Positions 1 through 6,727 of a stretch of 16,255 nt of DNA are shown here, one piece after another. Source of the stretch: Collinsella aerofaciens (GTDB taxonomy: Bacteria > Actinomycetota > Coriobacteriia > Coriobacteriales > Coriobacteriaceae); assembly GCA_030841765.1 (NCBI GenBank), contig JAUUSS010000051.1, positions 1 to 16,255 of the forward strand. Reading direction: 5' to 3'. The notes below the pieces were generated by a model. The model had not been told where the DNA came from. It worked only from the letters and a program-made list of their open reading frames with translations, and did not search any database. A program made the translations under genes and the position numbers. How positions within the stretch are numbered: position 1 is the stretch's first letter; each line of letters begins with the position of its first letter.

Positions 1-58
1 CACCTCGCAGCACACCGCTGATTACATTGTATGCAATGATAATAACGATACCGGCGCG
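1..58 (-). other. MATE-transporter-like tail fused in frame to truncated ygeY
   Basis: Immediately after the ygeY codon for Lys375 the frame reads RAGIVIIIAYNVISGVLRG up to the window edge. This resembles the conserved MATE efflux-family segment around 'YNxxSxxLRGxGDSxTP', and does not resemble the hydrophilic YgeY continuation (DKWTFSTNG in E. coli). The stretch is visibly richer in A/T than the preceding ygeY sequence. It could be a real recombination joint or an assembly chimera near a contig end. The MATE assignment rests on 18 residues recalled from family knowledge. Confidence 0.5.
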
Positions 59-1183
59 CTTGTCCATGCTGGGCTCGCAGCCGATGCGCTCGTCACCGAA
101 CATGGCCTTGTGGGCGTCGACGAGGGCCTTGACGTGCGGAGCGGTCTCCTTGTTGATCCACGTGGGGAAGTAAGCCTCGGTCTCGTAGACCTCGCCGGTC
201 CAGGACGGACGGTCGTACATGTACATGGAGACCTTCACGTCGTCGCCGTACTTCTTGGCGGCCGGCAGGTTGCGGATCTCGTCCAGGCAGGACTCCCAGG
301 TCTCACCGGCGGTCATACGACGGTCGATGGAGATAGCGCAGGAGTCAGCGACAGCGCAACGGCTGGGGCTGGTGTAGAAGATCTGGCTGACGGTGCAGGT
401 GCCGCGGCCCAGGAAGCGGGCATCCTCGAAGTGCTCGGGGTTGTACTTGGGGTCGAGCATCTTGACGAGACCCTTGATGTCGGTCGACTCGTCGCAGCCG
501 TTGTTGTTGAGGGCGCGGACGTCGGCGATGATGTCGGCCATCTTGTAGATGGCGTTGTCGCCGCGGTCGGGAGCGGAGCCGTGGCAGGAGGTGCCGTGAA
601 CGTCGACACGGATCTCCATGCGGCCGCGGTGACCGCGATAGATGCCGCCGTCGGTGGGCTCGGTGGAAATGACGAACTCGGGCTTAATGCCGTCCTTGTT
701 GTAGATGTACTGCCAGCACATGCCGTCGCAGTCCTCTTCCTGGACGGTGCCGACGACCATGATCTTGTAGCCCTCGGGGATGAGGCCCATGTCCTTCATC
801 ATCTTGGCAGCGTAGGTAGCGGAAGCCATGCCACCCTCCTGGTCGGAGCCGCCGCGGCCGTAGATGATCTCGTCGGTCTCGTAGCCCTCGTAGGGATCGG
901 CATCCCAGTTCTCGATGTTGCCGATGCCGACGGTGTCGATGTGGGAGTCGATGGCGATGATCTTGTCGCCCTCGCCCATAAAGCCCATGACGTTGCCCAG
1001 GCCGTCGACCTTGACCTCGTCATAGCCAAGGCTCTCCATCTCGGCCTTGATGCAAGCGACAACCTCACCCTCCTCGCAGGACTCAGAGGGATGGGAGATC
1101 ATAGCGCGCAGAAAGCGAGTCATATCAGCACGATGGGACTCAGCAGCAGCCTTGATTGCGTCGAAATCGAGTTCTTTAGTCAT
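1..1183 (-). CDS. ygeY: YgeY-family M20-type metallohydrolase, 3' end missing
   Basis: The protein belongs to the YgeY branch (selenium-metabolism-linked hydrolases) of the M20/ArgE-DapE di-zinc peptidases. Visible family motifs are HID at residues 81-83, D114 in the GRGGSDQEGG segment (bridging metal ligand), E149-E150 (catalytic base and metal ligand) and E175 in STEP. The ATG at 1183 is chosen because AAAGG sits about 9 bases upstream. The physiological substrate is not established; in E. coli and gut anaerobes the gene sits beside ygeX and is associated with purine/urate degradation, so a role releasing a diaminopropionate-type intermediate is plausible but inferred. The recognisable protein stops at Lys375 (position 59). 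By comparison with E. coli YgeY, roughly the last 55-60 residues, which carry a metal-binding His region, should follow but do not. The frame instead continues into unrelated sequence, described separately. It is probably co-transcribed downstream of ygeX, with 237 bases between them. Confidence 0.88.
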   Translation of the reverse strand, partial: MTKELDFDAIKAAAESHRADMTRFLRAMISHPSESCEEGEVVACIKAEMESLGYDEVKVDGLGNVMGFMGEGDKIIAIDSHIDTVGIGNIENWDADPYEGYETDEIIYGRGGSDQEGGMASATYAAKMMKDMGLIPEGYKIMVVGTVQEEDCDGMCWQYIYNKDGIKPEFVISTEPTDGGIYRGHRGRMEIRVDVHGTSCHGSAPDRGDNAIYKMADIIADVRALNNNGCDESTDIKGLVKMLDPKYNPEHFEDARFLGRGTCTVSQIFYTSPSRCAVADSCAISIDRRMTAGETWESCLDEIRNLPAAKKYGDDVKVSMYMYDRPSWTGEVYETEAYFPTWINKETAPHVKALVDAHKAMFGDERIGCEPSMDKRAGIVIIIAYNVISGVLRG

Positions 1184-1192
1184 AACAGTTAA

Positions 1193-1199
1193 CCTTTCT
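1193..1199 (-). promoter_or_regulatory. Ribosome binding site of ygeY
   Basis: On the minus strand AGAAAGG lies 9 bases ahead of the ATG at 1183. This supports that start over any internal Met. Confidence 0.6.
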
Positions 1200-1287
1200 A
1201 CAAGGGTTTACCTACAGGTAGATATTTCAGATAGATCACTTGTGCCAAGCAGCGTGAGGTGGAGCACCCCACAAGCAAGTAACCATA

Positions 1288-1405
1288 GGAGGCGGACGGA
1301 GGACTTTGCTCCGTCGCGAGTTCCGCACGAGCCGGAGAGCACTTAATGTGCTCTCCGTGCGAGCAGGACTGTCCGAGCAGGGAGTAAAGTCCTCCGGCTG
1401 CCTCC
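1288..1405. repeat. 118-bp imperfect palindrome with central hairpin, between ygeX and ygeY
   Basis: The outer arms 1288-1312 and 1381-1405 are reverse complements over 25 bases with only about four mismatches. The inner 16 bases (CGGAGGACTTTGCTCC against GGAGTAAAGTCCTCCG) differ at one site, which would be a G-U wobble in RNA. In the middle is a perfect 10-bp hairpin, CGGAGAGCAC at 1333-1342 and GTGCTCTCCG at 1348-1357, with loop TTAAT. No T-tract follows on either strand, so it is not a classical terminator. It would lie in the ygeX-ygeY transcript and could set RNA stability or processing. The shape also fits a REP/MITE-type dispersed palindrome. Which one cannot be decided from a single copy. 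Confidence 0.8.
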
Positions 1406-1420
1406 GGACAGGTCAGTCTG

Positions 1421-2635
1421 CTAGCAGGTGGGGTACTCGCCCTCCCAGACGATGCGACGGTACTGATCCGGATCGGTGTCGCCCTCGGTGGAGAAGCAGA
1501 GCACGGAGCTCGTCTTGTCCAGGCCGATGAGCTCCTTGAGCTCGGCGTACTCGGGATCGAGCATGATGGTCTCGACCAGGCCGGTGGTCACTGCGCCGGA
1601 CTCGCCGGAGATGACGCGCGGGTCGCCCTTCTCGGGGGCGCCCAGGGTACGCATGCCGCGAGCGGTGACCCAGTCGGGGCAAGACACGAAGGCGGTGGTG
1701 TGGTTGCGCAGGATATCCCAGCCCAGGATGTTGGGCTCGCCGCAGCACAGGCCGGCCATGATGGAAGGCATGTCGCCGTCCACGATACGCGGATCGCCAT
1801 CGCCGGCGGCAGCACCCTTGTACAGGCAGGCGGCAGGCGCGCACTCGACCACAACAAAGGTCGGCGGGTTATCGGGATACAGGTTGGTGAAGTAGCCCAC
1901 CACGGCGCCGGCGAGCGAACCCACGCCAGCCTGGACAAACACGTGCGTCGGGCGGTTGATGGCCATCTCGCGCAGCTGCTCGGCAGCCTCGGAGGCCATG
2001 GTGCCGTAACCCTCCATGATCCAAGACGGGATCTTCTCGTAGCCCTCCCAGGCGGTGTCCTGAACGATAACGCCGCGCTCGCAGGCATCGGCCTCGGCGG
2101 CGGCCATGCGCACGCACTCGTCGTAGTTGACCTCTTCGATGGTCACCGTGGCGCCCTCGGCGGCAATGTTATCGAAGCGGGGCTTGGTGGAACCCTTGGG
2201 CATGTGCACGACAGCCTTCTGGCCCAGCTTGTTGGCAGCCCATGCCACGCCGCGGCCATGGTTGCCGTCAGTGGCGGTAAAGAAGGTGGCCTGGCCAAAG
2301 TCCTCGGCCAGCTGATCGGAGGTCAGGTAATCGAAGGTGCAGTCGGCAACGTCCTTGCCGGTCTCGTCGGCAATGTAGTTGGCCATGGCAAACGAGCCGC
2401 CCAGAACCTTAAAGGCGTTGAGGCCAAAACGATAGCTCTCGTCCTTAACGCACAGGTTGGAAAGGCCCAGGCGCGCAGCCTGACCATCCAGGCGGGCAAG
2501 CGGAGTGACGGTGTACTGGGGGAACGACTGGTGGAAGGCGCGGGCCTTCTTCACGTGGTCGAGGCTCATGATTCCCAAGTGCTTGTCATCGCTCTTGGGC
2601 ATCGTGTTGCCCGCCCACTGGATCTTATCGGCCAT
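1421..2635 (-). CDS. ygeX: 2,3-diaminopropionate ammonia-lyase (PLP-dependent)
   Basis: The 404-residue protein matches the YgeX/DpaL family in length and motifs. This is a cytosolic fold-type II PLP enzyme that converts 2,3-diaminopropionate to pyruvate and two ammonia. K76 in FGLNAFKVLGGS is the expected PLP Schiff-base lysine (Lys77 in E. coli). D123 in DGNHGRG and D193 in VQDTAWEGYE correspond to the two catalytic aspartates (Asp120 and Asp189 in E. coli). The Gly-rich loop QAGVGSLAG (about 235-243) is the phosphate-binding loop. The ATG at 2635 has AAGGAG 8 bases upstream. It is the first gene of a leftward ygeX-ygeY unit and is divergent from a YheO-family regulator, which is the probable controller. 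Within the purine-degradation gene set its product step supplies pyruvate and ammonia; that pathway placement is from known gene neighbourhoods, not from this sequence. Confidence 0.95.
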   Translation of the reverse strand: MADKIQWAGNTMPKSDDKHLGIMSLDHVKKARAFHQSFPQYTVTPLARLDGQAARLGLSNLCVKDESYRFGLNAFKVLGGSFAMANYIADETGKDVADCTFDYLTSDQLAEDFGQATFFTATDGNHGRGVAWAANKLGQKAVVHMPKGSTKPRFDNIAAEGATVTIEEVNYDECVRMAAAEADACERGVIVQDTAWEGYEKIPSWIMEGYGTMASEAAEQLREMAINRPTHVFVQAGVGSLAGAVVGYFTNLYPDNPPTFVVVECAPAACLYKGAAAGDGDPRIVDGDMPSIMAGLCCGEPNILGWDILRNHTTAFVSCPDWVTARGMRTLGAPEKGDPRVISGESGAVTTGLVETIMLDPEYAELKELIGLDKTSSVLCFSTEGDTDPDQYRRIVWEGEYPTC

Positions 2636-2643
2636 ACGGTGAA

Positions 2644-2649
2644 CTCCTT
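2644..2649 (-). promoter_or_regulatory. Ribosome binding site of ygeX
   Basis: AAGGAG on the minus strand lies 8 bases upstream of the ATG at 2635. It is a good Shine-Dalgarno match and fixes the start. Confidence 0.7.
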
Positions 2650-2900
2650 AAGTCCTCTCTTGCCGGCCCCCGCATACGCGTTTCAGCCCGATCCCATTCA
2701 CACGACTGAACTTTTATGTGGATGCCAAACAAAAAGTTTGTTAGTAATGTTCTATCACACTTTTTGATTGGTATATCTAACGAATTGTTTGTTGCCGTAA
2801 TCGGTACTTTTTCGCCGCCGAACGGTCACACAACGCAGCGACGCTTTCGTAATTTGCGAACAGGTGTGGTTTATGGCACAGTGAGCACAAACTAATTTTT

Positions 2901-2907
2901 AGGAAGG
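2901..2907 (+). promoter_or_regulatory. Ribosome binding site of the YheO-family regulator
   Basis: AGGAAGG ends 5 bases before the ATG at 2913 and supports that start. Confidence 0.65.
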
Positions 2908-2912
2908 TACCC

Positions 2913-3566
2913 ATGACCCCCGCACAGATTGAGTTTTACAAGCGCCTCGCACACGGTCTGGCGCTCCAATTTGGCCCCAACTGCGAAGTCGTCGTCCACG
3001 ATCTGGAGACCGAGGACGTGGACCACTCCATCGTAGTGATCGAAAACGGCCACGTCAGCGGGCGCAAACTGGGTGACGGCCCCAGCCATATCGTGTTTGA
3101 GTCCATGCACGAGGGCGCCACCGACGTACACGACCGCGAGCCATACCTCACCAAAACCGCCGACGGCAAGCTGCTCAAGTCCTCGACGATCTTTATCCGC
3201 AACGACGAGGGCAAGCCCGTCGGCATTTTGGGCATCAACTTTGACATTACGCTTATGAAGGCTTTTGAGCGTTCACTCGACGCTTTTACCGGCACCGGCG
3301 GCACGGGCTATACCGAGCCCGAGCCCATTACCAAGAACATCGGCGACCTGCTCGAGGACCTGCTGCACGAGTGCGAGCAGTTTGTGGGCAAGCCCGCGGC
3401 ACTCATGACCAAAGACGAGCGCATTCGTGCCATTGGCTACCTCGACCGTCGCGGTGCCTTCCTCATTTCCAAGTCGAGCGAGCGCGCCTGCGAGTTCTTT
3501 GGCATCTCCAAATACAGCTTCTATAGCTACCTCAATGAGGCCAAGGCGGCGGCCGGCGACAAGTAG
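2913..3566 (+). CDS. YheO/DauR-family transcriptional regulator (PAS-like sensor plus HTH)
   Basis: The 217-residue protein has the two-domain plan of the YheO family. An N-terminal PAS-like YheO domain (about residues 5-118) includes VVHDLE and the segment LKSSTIFIRNDEGKPVGILG. A C-terminal helix-turn-helix (about 165-213) includes the typical YLDRRGAFLISKSSERACE and FFGISKYSFYSYL segments. Family members such as DauR respond to amino-acid-related ligands and control neighbouring catabolic genes. Here the gene is divergent from ygeX over a 277-base control region with repeated GTTTGTT words, so it probably senses an intermediate of the ygeX/ygeY pathway and controls that unit. The sensed molecule and the sign of regulation are not visible. 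The family assignment is firm; the target is inferred. Confidence 0.88.
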   Translation: MTPAQIEFYKRLAHGLALQFGPNCEVVVHDLETEDVDHSIVVIENGHVSGRKLGDGPSHIVFESMHEGATDVHDREPYLTKTADGKLLKSSTIFIRNDEGKPVGILGINFDITLMKAFERSLDAFTGTGGTGYTEPEPITKNIGDLLEDLLHECEQFVGKPAALMTKDERIRAIGYLDRRGAFLISKSSERACEFFGISKYSFYSYLNEAKAAAGDK

Positions 3567-3649
3567 GCACTCGCCTGGATTGCCCCTCCCCTTTTGGGTA
3601 CGAGTTCTGGAAAGCACGAATCCAAGACCGGGCCGCTTGGGAAGTTCCA

Positions 3650-3655
3650 TATAAT
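3650..3655 (+). promoter_or_regulatory. Candidate -10 box for the Pro/Ala-rich membrane protein gene
   Basis: A perfect TATAAT lies 34 bases upstream of the ATG at 3690. No good -35 is found 16-18 bases before it (ACCGGG at 17), so promoter strength is uncertain. A start near 3662 would give a short leader containing the GAAAGGA ribosome binding site at 3674-3680. Confidence 0.45.
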
Positions 3656-3689
3656 CGATGTCATTAGTATTTCGAAAGGATGGAACAGA

Positions 3690-4676
3690 ATGGCGTTGAG
3701 CAAGGCATCATGCACCGGTCGCGGATTGATTCCGGCAATTGGTGGACATGTGCACCGCATGTTCGATGAGGGTGAAGACGACCTGTTTTCGCTAAGCCTT
3801 GACGACGTGATGGATGATCGCCCGTGGACCGCCGACGAACTCATGGGCGGCGGGGCTCGCCCGTCAAACCCCAATCCCGCACTTGCGCCTAAGCCCGCAT
3901 CTGCGCCGACTCCTGCGCAGTCGCCCGTTTCGACGCCCGCGCCTACGCCCACACCCACTTCGGCGCCCACGCCAGCTCCCCGCCCCGCAAGCGACCCGTC
4001 CGAGACGGCGGCATTTCTCGCTGCAGCGACGCAGGGCAAATCGGCCGACAGCACCGTTATGTACAGCGCCCAGCAGTTGCCTGTTCCTGCGGCACGCAAG
4101 CCTCCGGTCGCAAGGCTCGATGAGCCCGTTGCCCGTCAGGTTGCCTACGATTCCTGGGCTGCAGCCGATCTGGATGAGACCTCTACCGGCATGCCGGCGC
4201 TCGATGTTCCAGTTAACCCGCTTTTTGCCGCCAACACGAGCGCCGCGGACTATGAGGGCGGTGCGGCATATTCCGGTTATTCCGATGGCCATGCTGGCAC
4301 CGGTCGCATCGAGACCGAGGATTATGGCACCGCATCGAGCGATTATCTCAACGATCCGTACGCTGCCACGCCTGCACCGGAATATGACCCGGAGGCCGCG
4401 TCCGCGCCGGCATATACCAAAAGCACGGGCGAAGAGCGCTTCGCCGATTATTACGCCGAGGAAAAGGCGCTGCGTTTCTCGGAATTTCCGCAGGCAGTCA
4501 AGGTTGCCTTTATCGCCATTGTCATTGCCCTGCTCGGCGTCATTGCGTTTGAGGGATTCCAGCTGTTCCGCGGCCCCACCCAAGCGGAGTCGGAGACCCA
4601 GCAAAAAGAGGACGATAACCAGTACCTGGACATCAACACCCTCAAGGGCGACCCCAACGACGGAGACGATGAGTAG
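3690..4676 (+). CDS. Unknown Pro/Ala-rich protein with one C-terminal membrane span
   Basis: I do not recognise a family. The 328-residue product has four parts. The first is an acidic N-terminal segment (about 1-57) including DEGEDDLFSLSLDDVMDD. The second is a low-complexity Pro/Ala/Thr stretch (about 58-106) of APTPAP-type repeats. The third is a long Tyr-, Gly- and acid-rich disordered-looking middle. The fourth is a single hydrophobic helix (about 272-290) followed by a roughly 40-residue highly acidic tail. There is no signal peptide. The ATG at 3690 is preferred because GAAAGGA lies 9 bases upstream; a TTG 96 bases earlier has no such site. The layout suggests a bitopic envelope protein with a long flexible cytoplasmic part, perhaps a scaffold or division/cell-wall accessory protein, but nothing shows a function. 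A hairpin with a T-run follows the gene, so it is probably monocistronic. Confidence 0.8.
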   Translation: MALSKASCTGRGLIPAIGGHVHRMFDEGEDDLFSLSLDDVMDDRPWTADELMGGGARPSNPNPALAPKPASAPTPAQSPVSTPAPTPTPTSAPTPAPRPASDPSETAAFLAAATQGKSADSTVMYSAQQLPVPAARKPPVARLDEPVARQVAYDSWAAADLDETSTGMPALDVPVNPLFAANTSAADYEGGAAYSGYSDGHAGTGRIETEDYGTASSDYLNDPYAATPAPEYDPEAASAPAYTKSTGEERFADYYAEEKALRFSEFPQAVKVAFIAIVIALLGVIAFEGFQLFRGPTQAESETQQKEDDNQYLDINTLKGDPNDGDDE

Positions 4677-5008
4677 CGAGGACTGAAGGCGGCCGCAGGA
4701 TCCCGCATCCAGCACCGGCTTCTAAGTGCTGTTTTGTCATCCAGCTACACTTTTCCGAAGTTTTAAGGTGCCTATTTCGACACTTTTCCGGATGAAAGCC
4801 GAATAATCACTTGGGAAACCAACGCCGTTCACGCGTCATTTCGCAGGCGGCGCTTGATTTCTGTCCGTACACGTTGATAGACTTCCTCTTGCCTGCAAGG
4901 AGCGGGCGCGTTTTATCCAGAGTCGGGGTAGAGAGTTGGCTCCACGATCCCGACGCCAACCGGCCAAGAGGCACGGTGGCCCTGCCAACACCGATGAAAG
5001 GAGCCCGT
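4677..5008 (+). other. 332-base intergenic region with terminator and weak promoter candidate
   Basis: Apart from the hairpin at 4710-4735, the only signals seen are a possible promoter, TTGATT (4854-4859) with GATAGA (4876-4881) at 16-base spacing, and the AAAGGAG ribosome binding site at 4997-5003. If that promoter is used, the next gene has a leader of roughly 120 bases. The reading frame of the next gene stays open upstream to a TTG at 4811, but no ribosome binding site supports starting there. Confidence 0.35.
4710..4735 (+). terminator. Probable intrinsic terminator after the Pro/Ala-rich membrane protein gene
   Basis: CAGCAC (4710-4715) pairs with GTGCTG (4726-4731) across a 10-base loop and is followed directly by TTTT. 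The stem is short, so moderate strength is expected. It lies 33 bases past the stop codon. Confidence 0.5.
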
Positions 5009-5431
5009 ATGGACAATTTCTCCGTGCGCAGCGAGCGCAACTTCCACAACCTGGTCGTCAAACCAAATCGTATGCATCTTCTTGATAAGCCAAATGGCTA
5101 CGCCTCGGCCATGGTCAAGAGCAGTCTCTCCCACCAGATGCGCTTTACAGTACAGAAGCTCGAGGAAGAGCTCTGCGCCGCTGACAGCCCGCACGTACTG
5201 CAGATCAAGCTGTCCGGAAACGATTCGCGCGAGCCGTCTAGCTGGAAGTTGTTTGCCGACGGCGAGTGTGTCGCGGACGGATCCGGTGCCTATGTTCGCA
5301 AGTGCTTCTGCGTGGGGACCGAGGTGTTTTTGGACCTGTGCCGAGATGCCGTACGCGCGACGAAGCTACACCAGTGGAGCCAGAGGGAGTACGAGCTGCT
5401 GAGCGCAGCGCGCAGGGTTGCGGGGGTATAG
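5009..5431 (+). CDS. Unknown 140-residue protein
   Basis: No family is recognised. The start at 5009 is chosen because AAAGGAG at 4997-5003 lies 5 bases ahead. An in-frame ATG at 4994 overlaps that site, which makes it unlikely. The product is soluble-looking, with no signal peptide or membrane helix. It has five cysteines, two of them in a CFC pair around residue 95, and a charged amphipathic C-terminus. The pattern of short strands in the middle (VLQIKLSG, WKLFADGECVADG) followed by helices suggests a compact alpha/beta fold. It is convergent with the exonuclease gene, whose stop lies 103 bases away. Codon use looks native. The frame has a clean ribosome binding site and consistent coding character, so it is probably real, but its role is open. 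Confidence 0.7.
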   Translation: MDNFSVRSERNFHNLVVKPNRMHLLDKPNGYASAMVKSSLSHQMRFTVQKLEEELCAADSPHVLQIKLSGNDSREPSSWKLFADGECVADGSGAYVRKCFCVGTEVFLDLCRDAVRATKLHQWSQREYELLSAARRVAGV

Positions 5432-5534
5432 ACGGCAGGCAGGGCAAATCGTCATACCGTCTGATGCTTTGGTTCAAACAGTAGGGCGAAACCGCACTCG
5501 CACGTCCCACTAAACCGAATGGCGTTCTCAAAAC

Positions 5535-6269
5535 CTACCTCCCCTCCGCCTTCAGCTTCAGCAGCAGATCGCTCAGCTCGGGGCACTTACTGGAGAGACG
5601 CGTCTGGGTTCGCTCGCCCATCCCCCATCGCTGGCGGATCACCTGGGCGCGCGGGCTCACGTGATAGCTCCCACCTATCACCTGCTTGAGCAACCTGGCG
5701 GTCACGCGTGCGTCGGCGAGGGCGCTGTGAGCGTGACCGGTCGACTCATCAAAATCGACGCCAAACCACGTTGCCGCGTCGTCCAACGAGACACATCCAT
5801 GGCTGCCCACGTCCATAATCGAGGTGTAAAACGCCTGCAGGTCGGCCCAGTCCACGGGAAAGCCAGCAAGGTCGATGCGTTTCGCCCCGCACTCGGTCAA
5901 AAGCTGTCGGCGGTCCGCCCCGCTCCAACAGACCACTTGAGCGGAGTAGCGACCAATCCACTCGCTGAGCCTTTTGATCACCATGTAGAGCGGATCGGCC
6001 ATCGCGGTATCCACGGCCAATATTCCCGTGAGCTCGCGGACGGGATACGCAACGCCTTCGGCATATTCCGTCTGCACAAACTGCGAGAACTCGCCCATCA
6101 CGTTGCCGCGGTTATCGAGCTTGACGGCGCCGACCTCGATAATCTCGTTGCGCAGTCCACGGCGCTGGCGCTGCTTTGGCACCGGCGCAAACTCAAAGTC
6201 GAGCACAATCTGGCGCGCAAAATTCGTCGTATCGATAGCCAAGATACCCGACGTCTTTTTGTCTGGCAC
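5535..6269 (-). CDS. DEDDh-type 3'-5' exonuclease (DnaQ-like)
   Basis: The 244-residue protein has the four signatures of the DEDDh RNase T/DnaQ superfamily. They are D24 and E26 in VLDFEFA (Exo I), D119 in CWSGADRRQLL (Exo II), and H181 with D186 in HSALADARVT (Exo III). It should remove nucleotides from 3' ends of DNA or RNA using two metal ions. It is a stand-alone exonuclease domain with a roughly 45-residue basic C-terminal extension, not a polymerase epsilon subunit with recognisable partner-binding regions. The start is GTG at 6269, supported by GGAGAAAGG at 6278-6286 about 8 bases upstream. It has no co-directional partner nearby: the ATPase gene on the same strand ends 458 bases away and the unknown gene to the left is convergent. 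Substrate (DNA repair versus RNA maturation) cannot be told from the sequence. Confidence 0.88.
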   Translation of the reverse strand: MPDKKTSGILAIDTTNFARQIVLDFEFAPVPKQRQRRGLRNEIIEVGAVKLDNRGNVMGEFSQFVQTEYAEGVAYPVRELTGILAVDTAMADPLYMVIKRLSEWIGRYSAQVVCWSGADRRQLLTECGAKRIDLAGFPVDWADLQAFYTSIMDVGSHGCVSLDDAATWFGVDFDESTGHAHSALADARVTARLLKQVIGGSYHVSPRAQVIRQRWGMGERTQTRLSSKCPELSDLLLKLKAEGR

Positions 6270-6727
6270 GGTCAGGGCCTTTCTCCGTCAACTGCCACTC
6301 GGTACATAGACGGCTAGATTGCCGTAAGGATAAGCGCCCGTGCGGACACAAAAGCGGGGCGCAATGCCATGCGCCGGGCACGCGTCATACAGGCGACCCC
6401 AAGAGCGCCGTCCGCTCTATTCAAATGCATGTGAAATAGATTTAGGCCCGGTGACTTGAATCAGCGGTCATCCCAGGCCCATCAGAGCTCGTAGAGCTCT
6501 TAATTGCTTTGGTCTCGCCCTTCATAGCGTTTGTCGGGCTTTCTGAGGCACTCAAGCAGCGTTCGAAGCATAACACGCACTGCCATTAAGGCATTGACCC
6601 CTCGACCTAAGCAACGGCGCTGCCCAGCTCCACTCTACTTGGGCTGCCGTTAACTTTATTCTATCTGTGAGCATCGGGTTTACCAAATGGATTTTCGGTA
6701 ATGGAAGTACGACGCCCCGCAAAACCA
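6270..6727. other. 458-base intergenic region containing several hairpins, no gene seen
   Basis: Besides the exonuclease ribosome binding site, I see a perfect GGCGCA/TGCGCC hairpin at 6358-6375 and a tight inverted repeat AGAGCTC-GTA-GAGCTCT at 6484-6500. There is also a two-part stem at 6613-6651 (AACGGC with GCCGTT outside, GCCCA with TGGGC inside). None is followed by a convincing T-run. No reading frame of credible composition is present. The stretch might hold decayed sequence or a structured RNA, but I cannot support either. Confidence 0.5.

Larger units (their letters stand above)
2636..2912. promoter_or_regulatory. Divergent control region between ygeX and the YheO-family regulator
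   Basis: This 277-base region has an A/T-rich core (about 2710-2800) and must hold the promoters for both directions, although no -35/-10 pair is convincing enough to mark. Repeated short words are visible: CAAAC-AAAAA-GTTTG at 2726-2740, GTTTGTT at 2736-2742 and again at 2787-2793, and TTTGTTAG at 2737-2744 facing CTAACGAA at 2777-2784. These could be operator half-sites for the divergently encoded regulator. This is inferred from position only. Confidence 0.5.

Noticed and set aside
110..1192. Plus-strand open frame opposite ygeY, and a similar one at 1700-2767 opposite ygeX
   Set aside because: Val/Gly/Asp-rich antisense frames of the same kind; the minus strand holds complete, recognisable enzymes.
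3594..3689. Upstream TTG start adding 32 residues to the Pro/Ala-rich membrane protein
   Set aside because: No ribosome binding site precedes it, and a TATAAT box at 3650-3655 lies inside this segment. The ATG at 3690 has GAAAGGA at proper spacing.
4811..5008. Upstream extension of the 140-residue unknown protein
   Set aside because: The only starts are a TTG without a ribosome binding site and an ATG overlapping AAAGGAG. The ATG at 5009 is well placed.
5430..5462. AGACGG...CCGTCT inverted repeat as terminator between the convergent genes
   Set aside because: The arms are only 6 bases with a loop of about 20 and no T-run follows; it is too weak to call.
6270..6727. tRNA or decayed coding sequence in the gene-poor stretch
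   Set aside because: No cloverleaf with T-loop consensus is found, and no translation on either strand resembled a known family.
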